From Labrys sedimenti (GTDB lineage: Bacteria > Pseudomonadota > Alphaproteobacteria > Rhizobiales > Labraceae), in NCBI RefSeq assembly GCF_034424805.1, contig NZ_JAXOUF010000003.1:62001-126000 (forward strand): a DNA stretch of 64,000 nucleotides, written 5' to 3'. The position numbers and the translations under genes were made by a program. Of the stretch, positions 44,895 to 52,372 are shown piece after piece. A model generated the notes under the pieces. That model searched no databases, was not told where the DNA came from, and worked only from the letters and a program-made list of their open reading frames with translations. How positions within the stretch are numbered: position 1 is the first letter of the stretch; every line of letters starts with the position of its first letter.

Positions 44895-45593
44895 ATGATG
44901 GAAGCCGATCGCGACGATGCCGACGAGGCTACGCATTCCTTCGCGTCGTCAGCCTGCTTCGCCCATGAGGTCGAGGGCGGCCAGCTCGATGCCGCCGCGC
45001 AGGTGCAGGTCGAGCGCCGCGCTGAGATCATGGCCTGGCGCAAGGGCGAGCGGGCCCGGCTGATTGCCGAGCGGCTGGCTATGCCTGTCGATCTGAGAAC
45101 CGAGAAGGCCCTGGCCATCGCCGGGCATCTCGATAGCGTCGTCGGCGATGTCGCCGGGCGGGTGGTGAGCTTCTACTGGCCGTTGCGGGGCGAACCCAAC
45201 CTGCGCGACTGGGCCGAGGCACTCGCTGCGCGGGGGGCGATCACGGCACTGCCCCTGGTGGTGGAAAGGAACACGCCGCTGGTGTTCCGCACCTGGCGGC
45301 AGGGCGAGAAACTGGTCAAGGGCTTCTGGAACATCCCGGTGCCGGAGGGCGGGCGGAAAGTGGTGCCCGACATCTGCCTGGCGCCGGTGGTCGGCCATGA
45401 TGCCCGCGGCTTCCGGCTCGGTTATGGCGGCGGCTATTTCGACCGCACGCTGGCAAGCCTGCCGGCGAGCGTAGTGGCGATCGGCGTCGGCTATGCCGAG
45501 GCGGCGATCCGTACCATCCACCCCCTGGCGCACGATATCCCGCTCGACGCCATCGTTACGGATCGGGGCGTACGGCGCTACCCCAGCGATTGA
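44895..45593 (+). CDS. 5-formyltetrahydrofolate cyclo-ligase family protein
   Basis: 232 residues from the ATG at 44895 (AGGGA upstream). Family blocks: VVSFYWPLRGEPNLR, GFWNIPVPEGG, and the C-terminal RLGYGGGYFDRTLA. It carries an N-terminal extension of about 45 residues compared with the short bacterial enzymes. It converts 5-formyl-THF to 5,10-methenyl-THF with ATP, returning a storage/inhibitory folate to the pool. Probably translated from the metB transcript. Confidence 0.88.
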   Translation: MMEADRDDADEATHSFASSACFAHEVEGGQLDAAAQVQVERRAEIMAWRKGERARLIAERLAMPVDLRTEKALAIAGHLDSVVGDVAGRVVSFYWPLRGEPNLRDWAEALAARGAITALPLVVERNTPLVFRTWRQGEKLVKGFWNIPVPEGGRKVVPDICLAPVVGHDARGFRLGYGGGYFDRTLASLPASVVAIGVGYAEAAIRTIHPLAHDIPLDAIVTDRGVRRYPSD

Positions 45594-45631
45594 AGACAGG
45601 CGCCCGTTCGGTGGGAAGCGGCGATTTCATC

Positions 45632-45662
45632 GGGAACCTTTGGAGGCGGGACGCATCCAATC
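45632..45662 (+). promoter_or_regulatory. ECF-type promoter upstream of the sigma factor gene
   Basis: GGGAACC (45632-45638), a 14-base spacer, then GCATCCAATC (45653-45662), 28 bases before the sigma gene ATG. The same two boxes with the same 14-base spacer occur at 46372-46402. This is the form of an ECF sigma promoter (GGAAC-like -35) and implies autoregulation. Confidence 0.78.
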
Positions 45663-45690
45663 ACGCGTCCCTGACGAGGTATCGATTCCG

Positions 45691-46365
45691 ATGTCCCATC
45701 CCGGTTTGCAGATTCATCCGGTCGACGACCTGATCGACAGGGCGATCCGGCGTGAGCCCGAGGCCATCCGCACGATTACGACGCAGCACAATCGCCGTCT
45801 CTATCGGATCGCCCGCAGCATCCTGCGTGACGACGACGAGGCGGAGGAAGCCTTGCAGGCCGCTTATATGCGAGCCTTTGCGGGGCTGCCGGCCTTTCGC
45901 CGCGATTCCAGCCTGGCGACCTGGCTGACGCGTATCGTCATGAACGAGGCGCTCGGCCGCGTACGGGCAAGGCGTCCTGCCATCGGGATCGAGACGGGCA
46001 GGGCCCTCCTGGCCGGCGAGGTGATCCCCTTCCCAATCCAGGCCGTGGCGGCCGATCCGGAGCGGACCATGGCCCAGAGACAGATCCAGTCCCTGCTGGA
46101 AATGGCGATCGACGAGTTGCCGACGATCTACCGGGTCGTCCTGATGGCACGGGTGGTCGAGGAGATGAGCCTGGAGGAGACGGCGGCATTGCTCGGCCTC
46201 AGGCCCGAAACGGTGAAGACGCGCCTGCACCGGGCGCGCCGCCTGTTGCGCGAGGCACTGGAGCGGCAGGCCGGCCCGCATCTGATGGACGCCTTCCCGT
46301 TCGATGGCTGGCGCTGCGAACGCATGACGCGAGCCGTGATCGAAAAAATTCTGTCCAATCCCTGA
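45691..46365 (+). CDS. ECF-type RNA polymerase sigma factor
   Basis: 224 residues from the ATG at 45691. Region 2 (RIARSILRDDDEAEEALQAAYM ... FRRDSSLATWLTRIVMNEAL) and region 4 (LPTIYRVVLMARVVEEMSLEETAALLGLRPETVKTRLHRARRLL) are complete; region 3 is absent, as usual in ECF factors. A 30-residue tail after region 4 ends in RCERMTRAVIEKILSNP, with one cysteine. No anti-sigma gene is adjacent, so control may act through the tail, redox, or a distant partner. It sits upstream of DUF4142 and cupredoxin genes whose promoter matches its own. Confidence 0.92.
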   Translation: MSHPGLQIHPVDDLIDRAIRREPEAIRTITTQHNRRLYRIARSILRDDDEAEEALQAAYMRAFAGLPAFRRDSSLATWLTRIVMNEALGRVRARRPAIGIETGRALLAGEVIPFPIQAVAADPERTMAQRQIQSLLEMAIDELPTIYRVVLMARVVEEMSLEETAALLGLRPETVKTRLHRARRLLREALERQAGPHLMDAFPFDGWRCERMTRAVIEKILSNP

Positions 46366-46371
46366 AGCGGC

Positions 46372-46402
46372 GGGAACCAGGTCGCGGCGCTGGCATCCAA
46401 TC
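46372..46402 (+). promoter_or_regulatory. ECF-type promoter upstream of the DUF4142 gene
   Basis: GGGAACC (46372-46378), 14-base spacer, GCATCCAATC (46393-46402), identical boxes and spacing to the promoter at 45632. It starts seven bases after the sigma gene stop and lies 33 bases before the DUF4142 ATG, with AGGAG between. Confidence 0.8.
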
Positions 46403-46434
46403 TCCTGCAAACGTCTACGCACAGGAGAAATGCC

Positions 46435-46959
46435 ATGTTGATTGCGAGGCTTGCGGGAACAGCAGCCGTTCTCGCCATTCTGATCGCCGGCGCGCCGGCC
46501 CGGGCCGGCGGCCTTACCGATCCGCAGATCGCCCATATCGCCTACACGGCGGGCGTGCTGGACATCGAGACAGCCAGGCTTGCGCTGAAGAAATCGAAGA
46601 ACAAGGAGGTCGTCGCCTTCGCCCGGAGCATGGTCCATGACCATGAAGCCGTGAACGGCAAGGCGCTGGCCCTGGTCAAGAAGCTGAAGGTCACGCCCGA
46701 AGACAACGATGTCAGCAAGGGCCTGGTCAGCCAGGCCGAAGCCAGGCGCGCCAGCCTTGCTGCCCTCGAGGGACCGGCCTTCGACAAGGCCTATGCGGAC
46801 AATGAGATCGGCTATCACAAGACCGTCAATGCCGCCCTTGCCGATACGCTCATTCCAGCGGCCGGCAATGCCGAGCTCAAGAGCCTGCTGCAGACCGGGC
46901 TCAAGATCTTCCAGGGCCATGAACTGCATGCCGAACATCTGGCGGGCGCGCTGAAATGA
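46435..46959 (+). CDS. DUF4142 periplasmic protein
   Basis: 174 residues, ATG at 46435 with AGGAG upstream. The signal peptide ends near APARA-GG (residue 24). The mature part is a ferritin-like four-helix pattern with VLDIETARLALKKSKNKEVVAFARSMVHDH spread over two helices and FDKAYADNEIGYHKTVN, the DUF4142 hallmarks (His/Glu/Asp near the helix centres). The function is unknown; such proteins often belong to sigma-controlled stress regulons. It overlaps the cupredoxin gene (ATGA), so the two are translated together. Confidence 0.9.
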   Translation: MLIARLAGTAAVLAILIAGAPARAGGLTDPQIAHIAYTAGVLDIETARLALKKSKNKEVVAFARSMVHDHEAVNGKALALVKKLKVTPEDNDVSKGLVSQAEARRASLAALEGPAFDKAYADNEIGYHKTVNAALADTLIPAAGNAELKSLLQTGLKIFQGHELHAEHLAGALK

Positions 46960-47303
46960 GGCGCCACTCCAAGGCAGGAGCATCGCGCCGTGCCGTGCTC
47001 GGCATTGCAGCCGGCATGATACTCCTCTGGGGCGGAACGGCACGCGCCGCCACGATCGCGATCACGGTCAGCGATCTTGCCTTCGAGCCTGCCGTCGTCG
47101 AAGCCCGAGTCGGCGACGTCATCGAATGGCGGAACGCCGATTTCGTCGACCACACTGCGACAGACCGTAGCGGGCGATGGGACGTCGCCTTGCCGGAGGG
47201 AAAGAGCGGGAGCATCCCTGTGACTAGGCCTGGTGTGATGTCCTATTTCTGCCGGTTTCATCCGCAAATGACCGGCATTATCCGGGTGAAGCCGAAGCTG
47301 TGA
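46956..47303 (+). CDS. Exported cupredoxin (plastocyanin/amicyanin-like)
   Basis: 115 residues overlapping the DUF4142 stop by four bases. The N-terminus has ASRRAVLGIAAGMILLWGG, a possible twin-arginine signal, cleaved near ARA-AT. Type I copper ligands are visible: His in FVDHTATD, and Cys, His and Met in SYFCRFHPQMTG. It is a small periplasmic electron carrier or copper-binding protein. As part of the ECF-controlled operon it suggests an oxidative or copper stress link. It is followed by a strong terminator. Confidence 0.9.
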   Translation: MRRHSKAGASRRAVLGIAAGMILLWGGTARAATIAITVSDLAFEPAVVEARVGDVIEWRNADFVDHTATDRSGRWDVALPEGKSGSIPVTRPGVMSYFCRFHPQMTGIIRVKPKL

Positions 47304-47310
47304 CGGCCAG

Positions 47311-47345
47311 ACAGTGCCGGCAAAAGCGCCGGCATTGTCTTTTCT
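47311..47345 (+). terminator. Intrinsic terminator of the DUF4142-cupredoxin operon
   Basis: ACAGTGCCGGC and GCCGGCATTGT arms (one mismatch) around AAAAGC, followed by CTTTTCTCC, beginning eight bases after the cupredoxin stop. Confidence 0.82.
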
Positions 47346-47516
47346 CCCCCTACGGGCGAGAGGCGGGCCTCGCCTTGCAGCCTGGCTCCCGCGGTGACAT
47401 GCTGGGCTGCTGCCTATTCTCCGCGCAAGAAACGCACTTGCGCCGGCAGCCCTGGCATTCTATGTAAAATGCCCTAATTACACATTTTCCAATGTGAAAA
47501 GGGCCCATAGGCGCCA

Positions 47517-48425
47517 ATGTCCCGCACCCTCTCCCCTCATCTCAAGCGGCTCGAAGCCGAGTCGATCGGGATCATCCGCGAAGTCGCGGCCGAATTCGCC
47601 AATCCGGTGATGCTCTATTCCATCGGCAAGGATTCGGGGGTGATGTTGCATCTGGCCCTGAAGGCGTTCTATCCCTCCAAGCTGCCTTTCCCGCTGCTCC
47701 ATGTCGACACGACCTGGAAATTCAAGGACATGATCTCGTTCCGCGACGAGATCGCCAAGCGCTACGGGCTCGACCTGATCGTGCACATCAACCAGGACGG
47801 TGTCGAGCGCGGCATCAACCCGATCACCTCCGGTTCCTCCCTGCACACCCAGGTGATGAAGACGGAGGGGCTGCGCCAGGCCCTCGACAAATACAAGTTC
47901 GACGCAGCCTTCGGCGGAGCCCGCCGCGACGAGGAGAAGAGCCGCGCCAAGGAGCGCATCTTCTCCTTCCGCACCGCCAACCACACCTGGGACCCACGCA
48001 ACCAGCGCCCGGAATTGTGGTCGCTCTACAACACCAAGATCCGGCAGGGCGAATCGATCCGCGTCTTCCCGCTGTCGAACTGGACCGAGCTCGACATCTG
48101 GCAATATATCTTGGAAGAGGACATTCCGATCGTGCCGCTCTACCTCGCCAAGGAGCGCCCGGTGGTGTTTCGGTCGGGCACCATGCTGATGGTCGATGAC
48201 GAGCGCCTGCCGCTGGAGCCCGGCGAGGCTCCTCAGATGCGCCGCGTCCGCTTCCGCACGCTCGGCTGCTATCCCTTGTCCGGCGCCATCGATTCCGAGG
48301 CGACATCGGTCGCCGACATCGTGCGCGAGATGCTGACCGCCCGCACCTCCGAGCGCCAGGGCCGCCTGATCGACAATGACGAGTCGGCCTCGATGGAAAA
48401 GAAGAAGCGCGAGGGCTATTTCTGA
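47517..48425 (+). CDS. cysD: Sulfate adenylyltransferase subunit 2
   Basis: 302 residues, ATG at 47517. PP-loop ATPase of the CysD type: MLYSIGKDSGVMLHLALKAF (pyrophosphate loop), HVDTTWKFKDM, AAFGGARRDEEKSRAKERIF, RVFPLSNWTELDIWQYI and the end SMEKKKREGYF. With the CysN part of the next protein it makes adenosine 5'-phosphosulfate from ATP and sulfate, driven by GTP. The stop overlaps the cysNC start by one base (TGATG). Confidence 0.97.
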   Translation: MSRTLSPHLKRLEAESIGIIREVAAEFANPVMLYSIGKDSGVMLHLALKAFYPSKLPFPLLHVDTTWKFKDMISFRDEIAKRYGLDLIVHINQDGVERGINPITSGSSLHTQVMKTEGLRQALDKYKFDAAFGGARRDEEKSRAKERIFSFRTANHTWDPRNQRPELWSLYNTKIRQGESIRVFPLSNWTELDIWQYILEEDIPIVPLYLAKERPVVFRSGTMLMVDDERLPLEPGEAPQMRRVRFRTLGCYPLSGAIDSEATSVADIVREMLTARTSERQGRLIDNDESASMEKKKREGYF

Positions 48426-50344
48426 TGAACGCTGCTGCCCCCCAGACCCAGCTCTCGCTCGCCGAAATGCTCAAGCCCCGCGAAAAGGGGCTGTTGCGTT
48501 TCCTCACCTGCGGCTCGGTCGATGACGGCAAGTCGACCCTGATCGGCCGGCTCCTCTATGATTCCAAGCTGATCTTCGAGGACCAGCTTGCCACGCTGGA
48601 AAAGGATTCCAAGCGCCACGGCACCACGGGCGAGGACATCGACTTCGCCCTGCTGGTCGACGGGCTGGAGGCCGAACGCGAGCAGGGCATCACCATCGAT
48701 GTCGCCTATCGCTTCTTCTCCACCGCCAAGCGCTCCTTCATCGTGGCCGACACGCCCGGCCACGAGCAATATACCCGCAACATGGCGACCGGCGCTTCCA
48801 CCGCCGATCTCGCCGTCTTGATGATCGATGCCCGCAAGGGCGTGCTGGTGCAGACCAAGCGCCATGCCACCATCTGCTCGCTGCTCGGCATCCGCCACAT
48901 CGTGGTCGCGGTCAACAAGATCGACCTGGTGGATTATGATCGTGTCGTCTTCGAGAAGATCGTCCACGATATTCTGGCTTTCACCGCCAATCTCGATTTC
49001 ACCTCGGTAACCCTGATTCCGATCTCCGCGCGCTTCGGCGAGAACGTCTCGATGCGCTCGACCCATATGGACTGGTATCACGGACCGATCCTGATCGAGC
49101 ATCTGGAGACGATCGACGTCGCGTCCGACGCCGTAAAGAAACCTTTCCGCTTCCCGGTGCAATGGGTGAACCGGCCCAATCTGGATTTCCGCGGCTTTTC
49201 CGGCACGGTCGCCTCCGGCGCCATTCGTTCGGGCGACAGCGTCACGGTGGCGGCGTCGGGCAAGACCTCGGTGGTCACGCGCATCGTCACCCAGGACGGC
49301 GACCTCGAGGAGGCCGTTGCCGGCGATGCGGTGACCCTCACGCTCGCCGACGAGATCGATGCCGCGCGCGGCGACGTGTTCTCCCGCACCACCGAACGGC
49401 CCGATGTCACCGACCAGTTTGCCGCCCACCTGATCTGGATGTCGGAGGACGCCCTGCTGCCGGGCCGCTCCTACATGCTGCGCATCGGCACCAAGTTCGC
49501 ACCGGCGACCATCACCTCGATCAAGCACAAGATCGACGTCAACACACAGGAGCATCTGGCGGCTCGTACGCTGCAACTCAACGAGATCGGCGTCGTCAAT
49601 GTGGCGACCGGCGTGCCGGTGGCGATCGACTCCTATGTCGACAACCGCGAGACCGGCGCCTTCATCCTGATCGACCGCGCTACCAACCAGACCGCGGCCG
49701 CCGGCATGATCGATTTCGCCTTGCGCCGGGCCACCAACATCCACCGCCAGTCGCTCACAATCGACAAGCTCGCTCGTTCAGCGCTCAAGCACCAGAAGGC
49801 GGCGATCGTCTGGTTCACCGGCCTGTCGGGCTCGGGCAAGTCCACGATCGCCAATCTGGTCGAGGCCGAGCTTGCCCATGCCGGCCATCACACCATGCTG
49901 CTCGACGGCGACAATGTACGCCACGGCCTCAACCGCGACCTCGGCTTTTCCGACGCCGACCGCGTCGAGAACATCCGCCGCGTCGGCGAGGTGGCCAAGC
50001 TGTTCGTCGAGAGCGGCACCATCGTACTGTGCTCCTTCATCTCGCCCTTCGAGGCGGAGCGCGCCCTCGTCCGCTCCCTGGTGGAACTCGGCGAGTTCGT
50101 CGAGGTCTTCGTGGACACCCCGATCGAGGATTGCATCAAGCGCGATCCCAAGGGCCTCTACGCCAAGGCCCTGGCGGGCGAGATCAAGCACTTCACCGGC
50201 GTCAGCAGCCCCTATGAACGGCCTGAGAATGCCGAGATCGTGCTGAAGACCGTCGGCGAAAAGCCCCGGGCGCTGGCCGAAGCCGTGGTGAAGGCCCTGC
50301 GCGAGCGCGGCCTGCTCGACCACCAGGACGATTGGGGGCTGTAA
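48425..50344 (+). CDS. cysNC: Bifunctional sulfate adenylyltransferase subunit 1 / adenylylsulfate kinase
   Basis: 639 residues. Residues 1-about 435 are the CysN GTPase (CGSVDDGKSTLIGRLLYDS, DGLEAEREQGITIDVAYRFF, DTPGHEQYTRNMATGAS, NKIDLVDYD). The last about 190 residues are APS kinase (WFTGLSGSGKSTIANLVE, DGDNVRHGLNRDLGFSDADR, CSFISPFEAERALVRSL). The fusion makes PAPS directly from sulfate. Such CysNC/NodQ fusions serve assimilation and also sulfation of surface glycans. The reductase genes are not adjacent, so either role is possible. Confidence 0.97.
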   Translation: MNAAAPQTQLSLAEMLKPREKGLLRFLTCGSVDDGKSTLIGRLLYDSKLIFEDQLATLEKDSKRHGTTGEDIDFALLVDGLEAEREQGITIDVAYRFFSTAKRSFIVADTPGHEQYTRNMATGASTADLAVLMIDARKGVLVQTKRHATICSLLGIRHIVVAVNKIDLVDYDRVVFEKIVHDILAFTANLDFTSVTLIPISARFGENVSMRSTHMDWYHGPILIEHLETIDVASDAVKKPFRFPVQWVNRPNLDFRGFSGTVASGAIRSGDSVTVAASGKTSVVTRIVTQDGDLEEAVAGDAVTLTLADEIDAARGDVFSRTTERPDVTDQFAAHLIWMSEDALLPGRSYMLRIGTKFAPATITSIKHKIDVNTQEHLAARTLQLNEIGVVNVATGVPVAIDSYVDNRETGAFILIDRATNQTAAAGMIDFALRRATNIHRQSLTIDKLARSALKHQKAAIVWFTGLSGSGKSTIANLVEAELAHAGHHTMLLDGDNVRHGLNRDLGFSDADRVENIRRVGEVAKLFVESGTIVLCSFISPFEAERALVRSLVELGEFVEVFVDTPIEDCIKRDPKGLYAKALAGEIKHFTGVSSPYERPENAEIVLKTVGEKPRALAEAVVKALRERGLLDHQDDWGL

Positions 50345-50428
50345 TCTATTTTCGAATTGGCGCTGGTGCCGGATACCGCCGCGATCTAGCATAGGCTGGC
50401 TCATCGTGATGAGATTCTCACATGAGGA

Positions 50429-50449
50429 GCCGGCCCGTATCGGGCCGGC
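50429..50449 (+). terminator. Hairpin after cysNC
   Basis: GCCGGCCCG and CGGGCCGGC perfect arms with a TAT loop, 85 bases after the cysNC stop, without a T-tract. Confidence 0.5.
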
Positions 50450-50501
50450 CCGGGGATCCGGCAAGGCGTTGTCGGGCCGGCAGCGTTGGTTATGAGGCGT
50501 G

Positions 50502-50927
50502 ATGGCTGGTTTGTTTTCCTTCAAGGGCCGCATCGGCCGGCACGCCTACCTTCTCGTTACGGTACCATTGGCCTTCGTTTATCTGGTCTGGGTTGCCTGG
50601 TGGCTGTTCGCCACCTCCAGCTTCGACGACGAGGGGCCTGCCAAGATTTTCCGCATGAGTGCTATCGGCTGGGTCGTCTGCGCTTGGCCCTATCTGGCCG
50701 CCGGCTTCAAGCGTTGTCATGACCGCGGTAAATCCGGCCTGTGGTATGTTGGCTGGACTGCGGGCTGCCTCGGTTTCTGGATCGCGGCGATCATAGTTCA
50801 GCCCTGGCTGGCCTGGCTGGGCAACCTCATCGCGCTGTGGACGCTGGTCGAGATGGGGTTCATCAGGGGAACGCCGGGCCCCAACCGCTTCGGCCCACCC
50901 GCCGACGAATGGCCCCCGCAAGCATAG
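50502..50927 (+). CDS. DUF805 family membrane protein (first of three)
   Basis: 141 residues from the ATG at 50502 (GAGG upstream; a GTG one codon earlier is possible). Opens with the family motif LFSFKGRIGRHAYLL; four hydrophobic segments; the conserved loop FKRCHDRGKSGLWY and the ending GTPGPNRFGPP. An inner-membrane protein of unknown function. The first of three consecutive DUF805 genes with separate gaps of 135 and 272 bases. Confidence 0.88.
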   Translation: MAGLFSFKGRIGRHAYLLVTVPLAFVYLVWVAWWLFATSSFDDEGPAKIFRMSAIGWVVCAWPYLAAGFKRCHDRGKSGLWYVGWTAGCLGFWIAAIIVQPWLAWLGNLIALWTLVEMGFIRGTPGPNRFGPPADEWPPQA

Positions 50928-51062
50928 ATCCTCGCGATTTGACGGAATTGCTGCCGGGCAGGCGGGGCGCCGAAATCTCTCCCACTACAGGTTGCAGGCA
51001 GTTGGCGCTGTATGGCTCCAAGTGTATCCTGACCGGGAAACGCTAGGCGCGACGAATGCAAC

Positions 51063-51503
51063 ATGGCACAGGCCGGTGCAAATGATGGCGGCATGACCGT
51101 CGGGCGAATGTTGCTCAGCCCGAGAGGACGCATTCCTCGCTTCGACGCCCTGTTCGCCTATGCCTGCCTGTGCATGATGTTCGCGGCGGCTGCCTTCGTC
51201 TGGGGCGGATGGGTGTTCGCCTATTACCGCCGCGATCCGGCAGCGGCGTTGCAGGTGATGCCCTGGCTTCCGCTCGGTGGGCTCAGCCTGTTGGCGGGCT
51301 GGATGGGCTTCTGCATCTTGGCCAAGCGCTGCCATGATCGCGACCATTCAGCCTGGTTCCTGCTGATCGGACTGATCCCGCTTGCCAATCTCTGGCTGCT
51401 GGTCGACCTGTTTTTCTGGCGCGGTACCCGCGCTGCCTATCGCTTCGGCCCCGAACCGGAAGGCATGGCCAGCCAATGGCGGGCAGCAAATGAGGATCGT
51501 TGA
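51063..51503 (+). CDS. DUF805 family membrane protein (second of three)
   Basis: 146 residues from the ATG at 51063; an in-frame ATG at 51093 is an alternative. The N-terminal motif is weaker (LLSPRGRIPRFDALFAYA), but the core AKRCHDRDHSAWFLLIGLIPL and the end GTRAAYRFGPEPEG identify the family. Four hydrophobic segments. Diverged from its neighbours, so the triplet is not a recent duplication. Confidence 0.85.
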   Translation: MAQAGANDGGMTVGRMLLSPRGRIPRFDALFAYACLCMMFAAAAFVWGGWVFAYYRRDPAAALQVMPWLPLGGLSLLAGWMGFCILAKRCHDRDHSAWFLLIGLIPLANLWLLVDLFFWRGTRAAYRFGPEPEGMASQWRAANEDR

Positions 51504-51775
51504 AGTCAAACCGACGGCCAAGGTCCAGGAATGCTGGAGAGGTTTCCAGCCTATGGTCTGGAACGCCAAGGTGAGATGAAGACTATGGTTTGTATTGCGA
51601 CAGTTTGCTGAATTGTAAAATATTCCCAATCCGAGCGCTTAGCCCGCTGTTCTTCTGTCACGCCGGAAACACGCTTCTCCATTGATCGGGATTGATGCCT
51701 TGTTTTCAATCGGCCGCACTGATAGGCCGGCAGCATTGAAATCGCATGAGCTTGTGATCAAGGGGGTTGAGCGCG

Positions 51776-52186
51776 ATGAATGAACCGACGCTTGTGGAGA
51801 AATTGTTCAGTTTTCAGGGCCGGCTGCGTCGCAGCAATTACTGGATCTATCATCTCCTGCAATGGGTCGCCCTGTGTGTCATCGTGGGAATCTTCTATGG
51901 CCTGGCGCTGACCGTTACGCCGGACAATCCGCTGATCTATGTGCTGGGCGTGATCGGTGTCGTGCTCTATGTCGGCTTTGTCTGGTCCGGGCTTTCCATC
52001 GGGGTTCGCCGCTGCCATGACCGCAATAGGAGCGGCTGGTTTCTGCTGGTCAGCTTCATTCCCCTCGTCGGCGCCATCTGGGTTCTCATCGAACTCGGCT
52101 TCCTCGACGGCACCCAGGGTCCCAACCAATATGGTCCCTCGCCCAAGGGCATCGGCGGCAACGAAGTTGCCGGCGTGTTTTCCTGA
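51776..52186 (+). CDS. DUF805 family membrane protein (third of three)
   Basis: 136 residues from the ATG at 51776, nine bases after AGGGGG; an in-frame TTG at 51767 overlaps the spacer. LFSFQGRLRRSNYWIYHLL at the start, VRRCHDRNRSGWFLLVSFIPL in the middle and GTQGPNQYGPSPKG at the end. Four hydrophobic segments. Followed by a good terminator. Confidence 0.88.
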   Translation: MNEPTLVEKLFSFQGRLRRSNYWIYHLLQWVALCVIVGIFYGLALTVTPDNPLIYVLGVIGVVLYVGFVWSGLSIGVRRCHDRNRSGWFLLVSFIPLVGAIWVLIELGFLDGTQGPNQYGPSPKGIGGNEVAGVFS

Positions 52187-52193
52187 ACAGCAA

Positions 52194-52222
52194 AGGGGCC
52201 GAACCCGTTCGGCCCCTGGTTT
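52194..52222 (+). terminator. Intrinsic terminator after the third DUF805 gene
   Basis: AGGGGCCGAAC and GTTCGGCCCCT perfect 11-bp arms with a two-base loop, followed by GGTTTT. Confidence 0.82.
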
Positions 52223-52248
52223 TCGGCGCTGGAGTGTTTTGCCCTGAA

Positions 52249-52289
52249 GCATCGTGCCGAAAAGTGGAGGCCGATTTTCGGCACGATGC
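52249..52289. repeat. Dispersed palindrome near the ubiB 3' end
   Basis: GCATCGTGCCGAAAA and TTTTCGGCACGATGC, perfect 15-bp arms around GTGGAGGCCGA. The GCAT...CCGAAAAGTGG...TTTTCGG...ATGC layout is that of a palindromic repeat family common in Hyphomicrobiales genomes. A second small hairpin (CAGATCTGATTCCGAAATCG / GATCTG) follows at 52311. Confidence 0.6.
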
Positions 52290-52372
52290 GACAACAATAA
52301 CCTATGGCATCAGATCTGATTCCGAAATCGGATCTGACGCTGTAGATGATGCCGTCGCCTACGCCGCTGCGC

